Below, piece by piece: positions 38,132 through 46,670 of a stretch of DNA of 64,000 nt (positions within the stretch are counted from its first letter, which is position 1; each line of letters opens with the position of its first letter). Origin of the DNA: Streptomyces sp. P3. Lineage in GTDB: Bacteria > Actinomycetota > Actinomycetes > Streptomycetales > Streptomycetaceae. The notes below the pieces were generated by a model. The model saw only the letters and a list, made by a program, of their open reading frames with translations. It was not told the origin of the DNA and ran no database searches. The stretch is from assembly GCF_003032475.1 (NCBI RefSeq), contig NZ_CP028369.1:9052001-9116000 (forward strand). Reading direction: 5' to 3'. The position numbers and the translations under genes were made by a program.

Positions 38132-38569
38132 CGAGCCACCGATCAGGCAAAGCGGCTGGGCCAGACGTCGTGCCACCGTTCGAACGACGGTCCCGGAGCT
38201 CCACGTACGCCTCGACCTGCTTCGCAGGCTTTCTGAGACACATAAGAAGCGTCTGGAGAACCAACTGGATCAAGGCCGCGCTCAGCCTCACCGGGATCTG
38301 CACGGTCCTCGTCCTGCTGGACGCCGCCGGCGACATCGTCAGCGCCGTGCTGTACCGCCTGTCCGCCACCCAGAGTGCCTGGAGCCGATCCGGTGCAATG
38401 GCAACGAACAGTTTTCCGGCGGAAGCGGGGATCCCGTCAGCACGCATCTTGTCAACCGCCCACTGCACAGCGTCAACGTGAGCTTCCGTCTGCCGATCTC
38501 AGCCTCAGGTTGGCGGGCCCGAGAAGATCTTGTGACCAGCGGATTCCTGATTCGCCGGTCACGAACTTG
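38132..38569. other. gene-free stretch
   Basis: About 440 bp with no convincing gene; several frames are open but lack ribosome sites and known motifs. Confidence 0.4.
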
Positions 38570-38597
38570 ACCTTGACACGATGACAAGGTTTTCACT
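38567..38597 (+). promoter_or_regulatory. MerR-type promoter/operator
   Basis: The dyad ACCTTG-N9-CAAGGT (38570-38590) lies between a -35 TTGACC (38567) and a -10-like TTCACT (38592) with the long 19-bp spacer typical of promoters twisted open by MerR-family activators such as CueR or ZntR. It precedes the HEAT/MerR operon, whose regulator is the obvious ligand. Confidence 0.75.
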
Positions 38598-38609
38598 TGG
38601 CCGCAGGAG

Positions 38610-39389
38610 GTGGTCCCGATCAACGCGACCGGCGTAACCCCGCAGAACACCCGTGTGACCAACGCCCTGGGCGCCGAGGACTCGTCAATCCGGCTTCAGG
38701 CGGCCCTGGCGGTAGGCTCGAACCCCGCCCCCGCGTTCTTGGAGCTGCTCGTCGAGCGGTGCGCGGTCGAGCCGGACTTCTTTGTACGAGACATGCTGTC
38801 CTGGGCGCTGACCCGTCTCCCGCCAGAGATCAGCCTGCCCCGGATCCGCCAGGAGCTCGACTCCGAGCGTGCCCAGGCCCGCAGCCAGGCGCTGCACACA
38901 CTCTCCAAGATCGGCGACAAGGGCACGTGGGCCTGGATCACCCGCGACATGCTGCGGGACGCCGACGACGAGGTCGCACGGACCGCGTGGCGCGTAGCGG
39001 TCGTCCTTGTGCCTGAGGACGAGGAGAAGGACCTGGCCGGCGAGCTGGTTCTGCAGCTCGGCCGTGGCGACCGCAACGTGCAGCTGAGTCTGAGTCGGGC
39101 CTTGGTCGACCTCGGTGACATGATCAAGCCCGCGCTGGAGCGGGCCGCCGAGGGTTCCGACCCGGCGGTGGCCGCGCACGCCCGTGCCACCGAACTGCTC
39201 CGGCAGAACCCGGAGACCGGTTTCGACGTGGCCCTCGACGAGGCGAAGCGCGTGGTCGCACTCGGCCCGCAACGAGCTGCGGCTGCGTCAGCAGGCACCG
39301 AGACCTCGAAGACCGCCGAGCCCGCGGAGACGACCGAGCCGATGGAGACCACGAAGGCGGCAGAGGCCTCGGAGGGCGCGGATTGCTGA
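38610..39389 (+). CDS. HEAT-repeat protein
   Basis: About 256-259 residues of HEAT-like helical pairs (SSIRLQAALAVGSNPAPAFL, DFFVRDMLSWALTRLPPEIS, QARSQALHTLSKIGDKGTW, ADDEVARTAWRVAVVLVPED), ending in a Thr/Glu/Ala-rich tail. The start is odd: AGGAGG at 38605 is followed 8 nt later by an in-frame ATC (38619), while GTG 38610 overlaps the ribosome site. It overlaps the following MerR gene and shares its promoter, so it probably works with that regulator as a binding scaffold. Confidence 0.8.
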   Translation: MVPINATGVTPQNTRVTNALGAEDSSIRLQAALAVGSNPAPAFLELLVERCAVEPDFFVRDMLSWALTRLPPEISLPRIRQELDSERAQARSQALHTLSKIGDKGTWAWITRDMLRDADDEVARTAWRVAVVLVPEDEEKDLAGELVLQLGRGDRNVQLSLSRALVDLGDMIKPALERAAEGSDPAVAAHARATELLRQNPETGFDVALDEAKRVVALGPQRAAAASAGTETSKTAEPAETTEPMETTKAAEASEGADC

Positions 39390-40420
39390 TCGGAGATGTG
39401 GCCCGTCGCTCCGGGGTGAGCACCCGGATGCTCCGGCACTATGACGCCCTGGGACTGGTGCGGCCCACAGGCCGCACTGTCGGTGGCTACCGCGAGTACT
39501 CCGTCGAGGATGTCCGCAGGATCTTCCACGTGGAGAGCCTGCGGTCCCTCGGGCTCTCGCTCAAGCAGATCGGGCGCGCGCTGGAGGACCCGGCCTTCAC
39601 CCCGTCCGACCTGGTCAGCGACCTCATCCGGCGGACGGAGAACCGCCTGGAGCGGGAACAGGAGCTGCTCGAGCGACTCCGTGCGATCGACGCGTCGGCG
39701 CCCAACGACTGGCAGGGAGTGCTGCGCACCGTCGAACTCATGCGGGAACTCAACTCGACGAACGCCGCGCGCAGACAGCAGGCCGTCCTGGCCCGGCCGG
39801 AGGACGTGTCGGCACCCGCCGAACTGCTGGCCGGGGCGGTCCTGACCGAATCCGACCCCCACGTCGCAGGCGCCCTGCGCTGGGCGCTCGCCCGATCGGG
39901 CGGCGACGGTGTGGCGACGCTGACCGCCGGCACGCACTCGGAGGATGCCGACATTCGGCAGCGCGCGGTGCTGGCGATCGCCGAGATGCCGGAGGCTCCG
40001 GGTGCTGCGGAGGTGCTCGCGGACGCCCTCGGGGACCCGGACCCGACGGTGCGCAGGCACGCTGCTCTGGCTCTGGGCAGGCAGGGCGATGCCGCGGCCG
40101 TGCCCACACTCGTCAGCATGGTGGTGGAGGGCTTTCACGACGTGGACGCGGCGGAGGTTCTGGGAACGCTGTCCCTGGCCCCGGCGTGCACGGATCGGAT
40201 CACGACCGCCCTGGTCGATGAACTGGCCGCGTCCACAGCGGACTCCGCGACGCGGATCCGCCTCGCCCAGGCGCTGGTCGAGCTCGCGGGAACCACCGCG
40301 CAGGAGGTCCTGCGCCAACTGGCCCACGACGACGACAGCGCTGTCGCCCTCGTCGCCTCGGCCCTTGTCAGATTCCTCAAGGACCAGTCCCTCGAAGACC
40401 AAGCTGACGAGCATTCCTGA
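39383..40420 (+). CDS. MerR-family regulator fused to HEAT repeats
   Basis: 345 residues starting at TTG 39383 within the end of the HEAT gene. The N-terminal MerR HTH (IGDVARRSGVSTRMLRHYDA, GGYREYSVEDVRRI) is followed by the dimer helix (RRTENRLEREQELLERLRAI). From about 130 on there are HEAT-like repeats (EDADIRQRAVLAIAEMPEAP, DPDPTVRRHAALALGRQGDA) in place of the usual small effector domain. No metal-binding Cys pair is visible. It likely controls the MerR-type promoter at 38567; the signal is unknown. Confidence 0.88.
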   Translation: MLIGDVARRSGVSTRMLRHYDALGLVRPTGRTVGGYREYSVEDVRRIFHVESLRSLGLSLKQIGRALEDPAFTPSDLVSDLIRRTENRLEREQELLERLRAIDASAPNDWQGVLRTVELMRELNSTNAARRQQAVLARPEDVSAPAELLAGAVLTESDPHVAGALRWALARSGGDGVATLTAGTHSEDADIRQRAVLAIAEMPEAPGAAEVLADALGDPDPTVRRHAALALGRQGDAAAVPTLVSMVVEGFHDVDAAEVLGTLSLAPACTDRITTALVDELAASTADSATRIRLAQALVELAGTTAQEVLRQLAHDDDSAVALVASALVRFLKDQSLEDQADEHS

Positions 40421-40659
40421 AAGCGCGATCTGAACGAGGCATCGCCCATGGCCTCTCAATGCGCTTCACGACAGGCTCGCCTGGTAGGCAACCCGGTGTC
40501 ACGGGCATAACTGGACGGCAGTGCATGCACACCGCTGGTGCGTCTCGGACCGGGAATCACCGGGGGAGTGCCTCGGCCGACCGCACGCAGGCAGCGGGTC
40601 GGTGCTCCACGGCGACCAAGATGACGGCACTTTCGTGGCGGCAGGCCGCCGGGCACAGC

Positions 40660-40880
40660 CTCGGCCCCCGACTACATGCGCTGGCAGACCGGCCGCAACC
40701 GGGAGCAACTCGGGCGCGACCGGCTGGACCTGGTTCTGCTGCACAACCCAGAGCGCGCCCACCCCGGCGATCGCCCTGCCCTGTGCCGCGCGATCCGGGA
40801 CGCGTTCGCCGTCCTGGAGGAAGCCGTGGCGGCCGGGCACGTGACCGGGTACGGCGCGCTTCGGGCAGAGCGGGAGCACG
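40660..40880 (+). pseudogene. aldo/keto reductase fragment
   Basis: The frame reads DYMRWQTGRNREQLGRDRLD, LVLLHNPERAH, DAFAVLEEAVAAGHVTGYGA, a middle segment of the AKR barrel. Both ends are missing. Confidence 0.5.
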
Positions 40881-41459
40881 CTTCCTGCGGGCGCAGGCCG
40901 GGCAGCCCGATCCGGCGACGGTCCGGTGGCTCACCTCGCCTCCCAGCGGTGGCCCCTGGAACGGCGCCATCCCAGCCGTACGCGGGAGTTGACCAGCAGT
41001 TGGGCTACCTCCGGCCGGTACGATGTCGGGGTCCACTTGCGCGAACAGCTCGGGCACGCCGGCCAAACACCTGGCCGGTGCCCGGCTGCGGTTGGATATT
41101 CGCGCCTGGTACTCGTGCCCGGCCGGACAGCGCCACCAGACCTTGCGCTGTGAGCCGGGCCCGAACTGGTCCGGTGAAGCGTCGTTGCTCGGGTGCCACT
41201 CTGCTACCAAGTCGTGGGAGTGCTCGCTGAGCGTGGTCCGGCCACGGGGCACGTACCCGGCGCACTGCGGGCAGCCGGTTACGGCGACACGGGAATGGAC
41301 TTGGGCCTGCCAGACGTGCCCGTCCTCGCACTGCCAGAACACGGCCTTGTGGGAGCCGGGACCGATCTGCGCCAGGTCCAGGTCGGCGTTCAGGTCCGGA
41401 TGCCACTGGGCGGCGATGGCCGGGTGCTCGTTGACCAGGAAACGGGTGCGACGTGTCAT
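40880..41459 (-). pseudogene. zinc-ribbon repeat protein (DUF4379-like), degraded
   Basis: From ATG 41459 two clear repeats are read: ...EHPAIAAQWHPDLNADL, KAVFWQCEDGHVWQAQVHSR, TGCPQC, then DLVAEWHPSNDASPDQFGPG, KVWWRCPAGHEYQARISNR. Each has the W-C-x2-GH-x-W and C-x2-C zinc ligands of the treble-clef repeats seen in DUF4379/zinc-ribbon proteins. A third repeat is scrambled and ends SHRTVAGSGCPACARRK; similarity stops near 40880. Full-length relatives have more repeats and often belong to mobile or defence regions. Confidence 0.65.
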
Positions 41460-41497
41460 GGGCACGCACAACCTGGGCGGTGGGGGTGAGGTGCCGT

Positions 41498-41950
41498 TCA
41501 GCGACCTGGACGGCTCTGGCTCACCTCGTACAGTGTGCGCAGGCTCCGCAGGAATGTCTCCCTGTCAGCGGCTGGAATCTGTCCGAGCATGCGTTCCTCG
41601 CGGTCTTGGACGGCGGCTCGGACGAGGTCCCGGAGCTGGCGGCCCTCGGACGTGAGGGAGAGCAGGCGCACCCGGCGATCCTTGGGGTCAAGCCGACGGG
41701 TCAGCAGCCCGCGGGACTCCAGGTCGTCGAGTACGGCGATGATCCGGGTCTTGTCAGCATGGATGGCCTCGGCCAGTGCGGCCTGGGTGCGCAGCGGCGT
41801 CTCATCGAGGTAGGAAAGCACCGCGTACGCCCACATGGTCAGACCGTGGGCGTCGAGGACCGGCTGTTCAGCGGCCAACAGAGCACGGCCCAGGGGGACG
41901 ACCATCGCGGCTAGGTCAAGGCGGGACGCGTTCCCGGGAGCTGCGTTCAT
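41498..41950 (-). CDS. MarR-family regulator
   Basis: 150 residues with a MarR winged helix: HGLTMWAYAVLSYLDETPLR, TQAALAEAIHADKTRIIAVL, DDLESRGLLTRRLDPKDRR. Divergent from a small gene at 42016 across a gap with a perfect palindrome, so autoregulation plus control of that gene is likely. Confidence 0.9.
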   Translation of the reverse strand: MNAAPGNASRLDLAAMVVPLGRALLAAEQPVLDAHGLTMWAYAVLSYLDETPLRTQAALAEAIHADKTRIIAVLDDLESRGLLTRRLDPKDRRVRLLSLTSEGRQLRDLVRAAVQDREERMLGQIPAADRETFLRSLRTLYEVSQSRPGR

Positions 41951-41968
41951 GTGGATGAAAGTAGCCCG

Positions 41969-42013
41969 TTGACAAATCGTATGCTCAAGTAGATCGTAAG
42001 CGAATGCTTACGA
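41969..42013. promoter_or_regulatory. MarR operator with overlapping promoter
   Basis: A perfect dyad TCGTAAGC-GAAT-GCTTACGA lies at 41994-42013, just after a -35-like TTGACA at 41969. A related half (TCGTATGC) sits at 41977. The dyad touches the start region of the plus-strand gene. Confidence 0.75.
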
Positions 42014-42015
42014 AT

Positions 42016-42420
42016 ATGTTGAGGTCGCCATGGATACCCGGGCCGGACCACGACCGCGAGGGCCCCGTCCTGGTCAGCGTCACCGACTTCAGGCTCGACA
42101 GGGTCGCGGACCTGCCCGGGATCCACCGCGCGGCCCGCAGACTCGCGAGGGGCTGGCCAGAGCTGGAAGGGGCGTACGGGATGTGGCTCTGGGCGCGCCC
42201 CACCGCCCGTCGCTGTGGTGCCGTGGCTGTCTGGCGCGACGAGACTGCCTTGCAACGGTTCGTCGCCTGGCCGCCACACGTCGAGATCATGCGCGCGTAC
42301 CGGGGGAGAGGTGCCCTGACCTCCACCACCTGGCGCTCGGACGCGTTCGATCCGACGGAGACCTGGGCCCGAGCCCGGACCGGCCTGCAGCCCTACGTTC
42401 GCCGTCGCGGCTGTCGCTGA
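42016..42420 (+). CDS. small monooxygenase-like (ABM-fold) protein
   Basis: About 134 residues, product unknown. Segments LVSVTDFRLDRVADLPGIHR, YGMWLWARPTARRCGAVAVW and RDETALQRFVAWPPHVEIMR resemble the dimeric alpha/beta-barrel proteins that include DUF3291 and antibiotic-biosynthesis monooxygenases. ATG 42016 is chosen because ATG 42004 lies inside the operator. Probably regulated by the divergent MarR. Confidence 0.6.
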   Translation: MLRSPWIPGPDHDREGPVLVSVTDFRLDRVADLPGIHRAARRLARGWPELEGAYGMWLWARPTARRCGAVAVWRDETALQRFVAWPPHVEIMRAYRGRGALTSTTWRSDAFDPTETWARARTGLQPYVRRRGCR

Positions 42421-42620
42421 TCGGGCGCAAATCAGCCGCTGGCAGACCTCGCGGCCGCTGCGCGAGCATCGGCCTTCCCCCTGAAACCGAGTGCGACCAC
42501 AGGACCACACACGCGCTGGGCGGTTGCTTCTCAGGACCGACGGCCTGGCGACCGTGTGAAGCCGAGGATCAATGCGAGCGGGGGAGACCTCCCCTGCACG
42601 ACACGAATACTGGAGGCTCC

Positions 42621-43217
42621 ATGAAACCCGTGCGGTCACTTTTCCCGACACGCAAGGCCGCATCCATGGCGGCTGCGGCCGCCTTGGCGGTCTGCGCCAC
42701 CGGCGTCACCGGCGTCACCGGCGTCACCGGCGTCACCGGCGTCACCGGCGCGACGGCGGCCGGGAAGTCGGCACAACGGCCGCTGCACGCGAGCGTGACC
42801 GGGACCGCCGAGTTCCGGCTGCCGTATCTGGACGATGACCACATCCGTTCGATCACGGTGGAAGCACATGCCGCTCCCTACAGCAGACCGATCCCCGAAT
42901 CGGCCAGTGGGTTACCGACCGACGCCTACGGGACGGTAAGGATCTCCCACTACGCACCCGGGGAGGGCAGGACAGCCACGGCCACCGGCACGGTCGACTG
43001 CCTGGTGACCGCACCCGGCACCGCAACCCTGACCGCCGTCATCACCGAGGTGAGCGCCGGTGGCCCGGACTGGGTGGGCATGCGGCTGGGAGTCAGTGTC
43101 CAAGACGGTGGCGAGGACAGGCCCGGAAAGGTGTCACGCGACCGGTACCGCAGCATCGATGAGATCGCACACCGGGAGTCCAATTCACCCCGCCTTGATG
43201 TGTTGCGACCGCCTTGA
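42621..43217 (+). CDS. secreted protein, 3'-truncated, with repeat in signal peptide
   Basis: About 198 residues as read. The ribosome site TGGAGG precedes ATG 42621. A signal peptide (RKAASMAAAAALAVCA) contains five 9-bp repeats encoding GVT units before the cleavage region TAAGKSA. The mature part has a beta-rich domain (EFRLPYLDDDHIRSITVEAH, ASGLPTDAYGTVRISHY). From about 43140 the reading enters the 26-bp repeat (YRSIDEIA) and the 86-bp repeat, so the natural C-terminus is lost. Function unknown. Confidence 0.6.
   Translation: MKPVRSLFPTRKAASMAAAAALAVCATGVTGVTGVTGVTGVTGATAAGKSAQRPLHASVTGTAEFRLPYLDDDHIRSITVEAHAAPYSRPIPESASGLPTDAYGTVRISHYAPGEGRTATATGTVDCLVTAPGTATLTAVITEVSAGGPDWVGMRLGVSVQDGGEDRPGKVSRDRYRSIDEIAHRESNSPRLDVLRPP
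42702..42746 (+). repeat. five tandem 9-bp units in a signal peptide
   Basis: Five identical GGCGTCACC units. Copy-number change would alter the hydrophobic core of the signal peptide without a frameshift. Confidence 0.85.
43146..43171 (+). repeat. 26-bp repeat, copy 2 (inverted relative to 31924)
   Basis: Exact reverse complement of 31924-31949, fused in frame to the truncated secreted-protein gene and 25 bp left of the 86-bp repeat. Confidence 0.8.
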
Positions 43218-43282
43218 CATGCGGTTCGGGGGAGGGGAGTACACCTGAACTGCGATCCTGCATGTCGATTGAGGCGGCCGCA
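43197..43282 (+). repeat. 86-bp dispersed direct repeat, copy 2
   Basis: Matches 31979-32064 with two mismatches, same orientation. Confidence 0.85.
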
Positions 43283-43448
43283 TCGACAACGCGGCCGCGC
43301 GCCGCGATGCCCGCGCCTTGTCCCGGGTACGGCACTCCACCGCATGGCTGTGGTGACGATGCCGGGCATTGTCCACCGAGTGGAGCCCACGATGTTCAGC
43401 ATCCAGTGCCGATGCACGACATCGGGTGGACTCCACTCCGGTGGACTC

Positions 43449-43702
43449 CACTCACTGCACGTCCTGCGGAACGTGGTGCGCTTGCGGCCGGGGCACCGAC
43501 TGCTCATCGTCGGGGCCAGCGGCGGCGTCGGCAGCGTCGCCATCCAACTGGCGCAGTGGCCTCATATTTCACGCCGGGTCCCCGTACCGCATCAGCGTGG
43601 CACGGGCGCGACGGGGCGATCTCGAAGAGCTGGCCCGGGACGTCGACAGCGGTGTGCTCCGACCGATCATCGACCGGGTGTATCCGCTGGAGTCCATCCA
43701 GT
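43449..43702 (+). pseudogene. MDR-type alcohol dehydrogenase/quinone reductase, deleted
   Basis: A first frame reads LHVLRNVVRLRPGHRLLIVG and ASGGVGSVAIQLA, the coenzyme-binding loop of medium-chain dehydrogenases. After an internal loss of about 90 codons a second frame gives PYRISVARARRGDLEELARD and RPIIDRVYPLESIQ, the C-terminal region. Both ends are absent. Confidence 0.6.
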
Positions 43703-43736
43703 GGCTTTGTCCACGAGAACGGACAGCAGATGTCCA
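43703..43736 (-). repeat. 34-bp repeat related to the ISL3 insertion target
   Basis: Read on the minus strand it matches, with two mismatches, the sequence formed by 44433-44455 joined to 46797-46807, that is, the site into which the ISL3 element inserted. Confidence 0.7.
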
Positions 43737-43957
43737 CTACGTCGGGAGGCACCCCGGTTGGCGGCTGTTCGAGTCTACTGCTGACTTTCAGGGCCGAATC
43801 TGCGAGCGTTACACAGGATGAACGTTGTTCTGGAAGACAAGCGCAGATTCGCCGCCGAGTCCGTCGAGCAAGATCAACTGCACCGTAGGGGCTACCTTTT
43901 CCCCGCTCGGCCGAGAGCCTTCACGGTGCTGCTGACGGTCATTCAGAGGCAGCCGAG

Positions 43958-44338
43958 ATGAGTGGCGGCAAGGGCTGGTGGATCTTGGTGGAGGCACCCG
44001 TGGGGGGAGATTCCCGCTGGGAGCTGACCCGGGCGACCCCTGTCGACGGCGGCCGGGAGCACGCCGTCGCGCAAGCCGCTGAGCTGGCCCGTAAGTGCGA
44101 CCAGTCCGGCCGGGAAGTTCAGAACCCCGAGGCGTACGGCCGGCGGGTGTTCCGGAACGGGGAGGCGGACTGGCTCGTGGAGGTCGGCCACTCGTACTGG
44201 AGTGACTACCTCAAGAAGTCCGTCACGTCCAAAACGCACGTCCGGATCTCCGTCGCCGAGCTGGAACACCAGAGCGAGACGCCGGACGCCGAGCCTCCCG
44301 CCAAGGGCAGGCTGCGGCGCGCGCTCGGCATGGGCTGA
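43958..44338 (+). CDS. hypothetical protein
   Basis: 126 residues, soluble. It opens SGGKGWWILVEAPVGGDSRW and continues WELTRATPVDGG and EVGHSYWSDYLKKSVTSKTH, with a charged tail PPAKGRLRRALGMG. Codon use suits the host and a GAGGCAG ribosome site precedes the start. No family recognised. Confidence 0.6.
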   Translation: MSGGKGWWILVEAPVGGDSRWELTRATPVDGGREHAVAQAAELARKCDQSGREVQNPEAYGRRVFRNGEADWLVEVGHSYWSDYLKKSVTSKTHVRISVAELEHQSETPDAEPPAKGRLRRALGMG

Positions 44339-44447
44339 CGGACGGTTGCGAAGGTCCCTCGGCTCGGTCCTATGAGCACCTCTGCTCTCGGGCGTTCGAT
44401 TCCCGCCATTGCTCGAGCGCCTCTCGAAGTGATGGACATCTGCTGTC

Positions 44448-44455
44448 TGTTCTCG
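44448..44455 (+). repeat. 8-bp target duplication, left
   Basis: TGTTCTCG immediately left of the left inverted repeat; identical to 46789-46796. Confidence 0.9.
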
Positions 44456-44575
44456 GGTTCTGGCTCAACTTCCGTGACCTGCGCACGCTGAGTCACGCTT
44501 CGTGGTCGTGTTGGGCTCCTGAAAGTCGCCCGAAAATGATCAGTAGTGACCTCGGGTACCTGACAGTTCGGGACC

Positions 44576-46177
44576 GTGGAAGAAGTGGTCCTCCGGCTGG
44601 AGGAGTTGCTGTTCCCGTCGATCGCGGACGTGTCGGTGGTGTCGGTGGACGTGAGCAACGAGACGATACGAGTCGAAGCCCGCAGCACAACGGCCGGTTC
44701 GGCGTGTTCGGGCTGCGGGAACTGGTCGATCCGGGTTCATAGCTCCTACCTGCGGTTTCCTGCGGATGTTCCCAGCGCGGGGCGCCGGGTGGTGCTCTGT
44801 CTGCGGGTCCGCCGCTTCGCCTGCCCAGTCGCTTCGTGCGGACGACGGACGTTCGTTGAGCAGGTGCCGGGATTGACCCGGAGGTACGGCCGGTGGACCG
44901 AGCGTCTGCGTTCGGCGTTGGAGGCGGTCGGCCTTGCCCTGGCCGGCCGGGCGGGAGCTCGGATGGCTGGCGTCTTTGGGGTATCCGTCAGCCGCAGCAC
45001 GGTGCTGCGGCTCGTCGAGGCGCTGCCCGAACCGGATCTGCCAGCCCCGAGAGTGGTCGGCGTCGACGAGTACGCGACGCGCAAAGGCCGGCACTACGGC
45101 ACGGTGCTGGTCGACGTCGAAACGCGACGGCCGGTGGACCTGCTGCCAGACCGGGAGGCATCCAGCCTGGCCGCCTGGCCGGCCAAGAGGCCAGGGACCG
45201 AGGTCGTCTGCCGGGACCGGGCTCCGTTCTTCGCCGAAGGCGCCACCGTCGGGGCACCGCAGGCAGTGCAGGTCGCGAACCGCTGGCACCTGTGGCACAA
45301 CCTCAGCGAAGCCGCCGAACGGTGCGTCGCCGACCATCGGGGCTGCCTGCGAGGCACCGCACCCGAGCCATCCCAACAGGTCAAGGAACCAGAAGAACCA
45401 GCTGACCCCTCTGGCTCGCCGTGGCCCACCGGCCACCGGTTCGCCGACAGAACCCGGGCCAACCATGCCGCCGTACACGCCCTGCTGGCGGCCGGCCACA
45501 GCCGCCGCGCGATCCAACGCCAGCTCGGGATGACCTACCGCACGGTCAAGCTCCTCGCCGACGCCACCACCCCGGAAGACCTCTTCCACGGCCAGTGGCA
45601 GGGCCGCCCCTCCGTCCTCGACGAGTACAAGCCCTACCTGGACGACCGCTGGAACCAGGGCTGCACCAACGCATGGAAGGCATGGGAGGAGATCGTGCCA
45701 CTCGGCTACAAAGGCAGCTACCAGCGAGTTCGCGCCTACTTCCGCACCAAACGCCTTTCGGCCGATCCGGTCACCGCACCCCCGCCTTCACCCCGAACCG
45801 TCGCCAGCTGGATCCTGCGCCACCCCGACTCCCTCTCCGAGGTAGAACAGCTCCGGCTCAAAGCCGTCCTGGCCCACTGCCCCGAACTGGAAGCCCTCAT
45901 CGGACATGTCCGCTCCTTCGCCCAGATCCTCACCGAGCGACAGGGCCAACAGCTGCCCGAATGGCTCGACGCAGTCCGCCAGGACGACCTGCCCGGCCTC
46001 CATACCCTCGCCGCCGGCATCGATCGCGACCGGGCCGCGGTCATCGCCGGGCTCACGCTGCCCTGGAGCTCGGGCGTAGTGGAAGGGCACGTCAACCGCA
46101 TCAAGATGCTCAAACGCCAGATGTTCGGCCGAGCCGGCTTCGCACTCCTGAGGAAACGAGTGCTCCTCGCTCCATGA
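44576..46177 (+). CDS. ISL3-family transposase
   Basis: 533 residues, full length. The N-terminal zinc-binding region CSGCGNW ... CPVASCGRRTF precedes an HTH (RLRSALEAVGLALAGRAGAR, VSRSTVLRLVEALPEP). The DDE core shows Asp in VVGVDEYATRKGRHYGTVLV, Asp in VVCRDRAPFF and Glu in SGVVEGHVNRIKMLKRQMFG. GTG 44576 is the start. The frame is undamaged, so the element could still be active. Confidence 0.93.
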   Translation: MEEVVLRLEELLFPSIADVSVVSVDVSNETIRVEARSTTAGSACSGCGNWSIRVHSSYLRFPADVPSAGRRVVLCLRVRRFACPVASCGRRTFVEQVPGLTRRYGRWTERLRSALEAVGLALAGRAGARMAGVFGVSVSRSTVLRLVEALPEPDLPAPRVVGVDEYATRKGRHYGTVLVDVETRRPVDLLPDREASSLAAWPAKRPGTEVVCRDRAPFFAEGATVGAPQAVQVANRWHLWHNLSEAAERCVADHRGCLRGTAPEPSQQVKEPEEPADPSGSPWPTGHRFADRTRANHAAVHALLAAGHSRRAIQRQLGMTYRTVKLLADATTPEDLFHGQWQGRPSVLDEYKPYLDDRWNQGCTNAWKAWEEIVPLGYKGSYQRVRAYFRTKRLSADPVTAPPPSPRTVASWILRHPDSLSEVEQLRLKAVLAHCPELEALIGHVRSFAQILTERQGQQLPEWLDAVRQDDLPGLHTLAAGIDRDRAAVIAGLTLPWSSGVVEGHVNRIKMLKRQMFGRAGFALLRKRVLLAP

Positions 46178-46235
46178 CCGATGGCAACACGTGAAACGCT
46201 TCCGGCATCGATCAACCCCACCGCAGGAGCCGCGA

Positions 46236-46670
46236 ATGTCCAGGACCGCCGACATCGATCTCGTGTTCGCACGTGCCGTCACCGTAGACGCCGTGGTGCG
46301 AGCTCTGGCCGGTACGGGGTGGTCGCTGCAGGAACCGCTTGGTATCTCCTACATGGTCAACAACGACGACCTGTTCGATTGGCAGTCGGCTTCAACCGAC
46401 CAGGCAGCTGAGGTCCTGACCGTGGTGGATTCACCGGGCAACGTCGACTACCACGTCGGCGTCTCCATCTATCACTCAACTGCGGAAACCGGTGGCCAGT
46501 TACTTTTTCATGCTGGCCGATCGCACTGTTCCTTCATCCCGACGATCGACCGGCGAAGGCTCTCCGGAGCACCAGCCCTGACTGACATGGCGTGGTATCT
46601 GAACGCACTGGTACCGCCCCTGCTTGCCATGGGGCTGGCCAGCTACGAAGCGAGAGACCTTGTCGACTGA
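46236..46670 (+). CDS. passenger gene of the ISL3 element, unknown function
   Basis: 144 residues, inside the insertion sequence and 58 bp after the transposase stop, same strand. CAGGAG lies 7 nt before ATG 46236. The protein is soluble and alpha/beta: SRTADIDLVFARAVTVDAVV, RALAGTGWSLQEPLGISYMV, AAEVLTVVDSPGNVDYHVGV, DMAWYLNALVPPLLAMGLAS. It shows no known transposition motif and no resistance family that I recognise. It may be a captured host gene or an accessory factor. Confidence 0.75.
   Translation: MSRTADIDLVFARAVTVDAVVRALAGTGWSLQEPLGISYMVNNDDLFDWQSASTDQAAEVLTVVDSPGNVDYHVGVSIYHSTAETGGQLLFHAGRSHCSFIPTIDRRRLSGAPALTDMAWYLNALVPPLLAMGLASYEARDLVD

Noticed and set aside
38061-38468. 135-codon minus frame beyond the TetR gene
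   Set aside because: Overlaps the TetR gene, lacks a ribosome site, and no family was recognised.
38696-40459. 587-codon minus frame over the HEAT/MerR operon
   Set aside because: No ribosome site or domain; the plus strand explains the region.
43425-43454. 15-bp tandem duplication (GGTGGACTCCACTC) as an operator
   Set aside because: It lies inside a decayed gene with no intact gene downstream to control.
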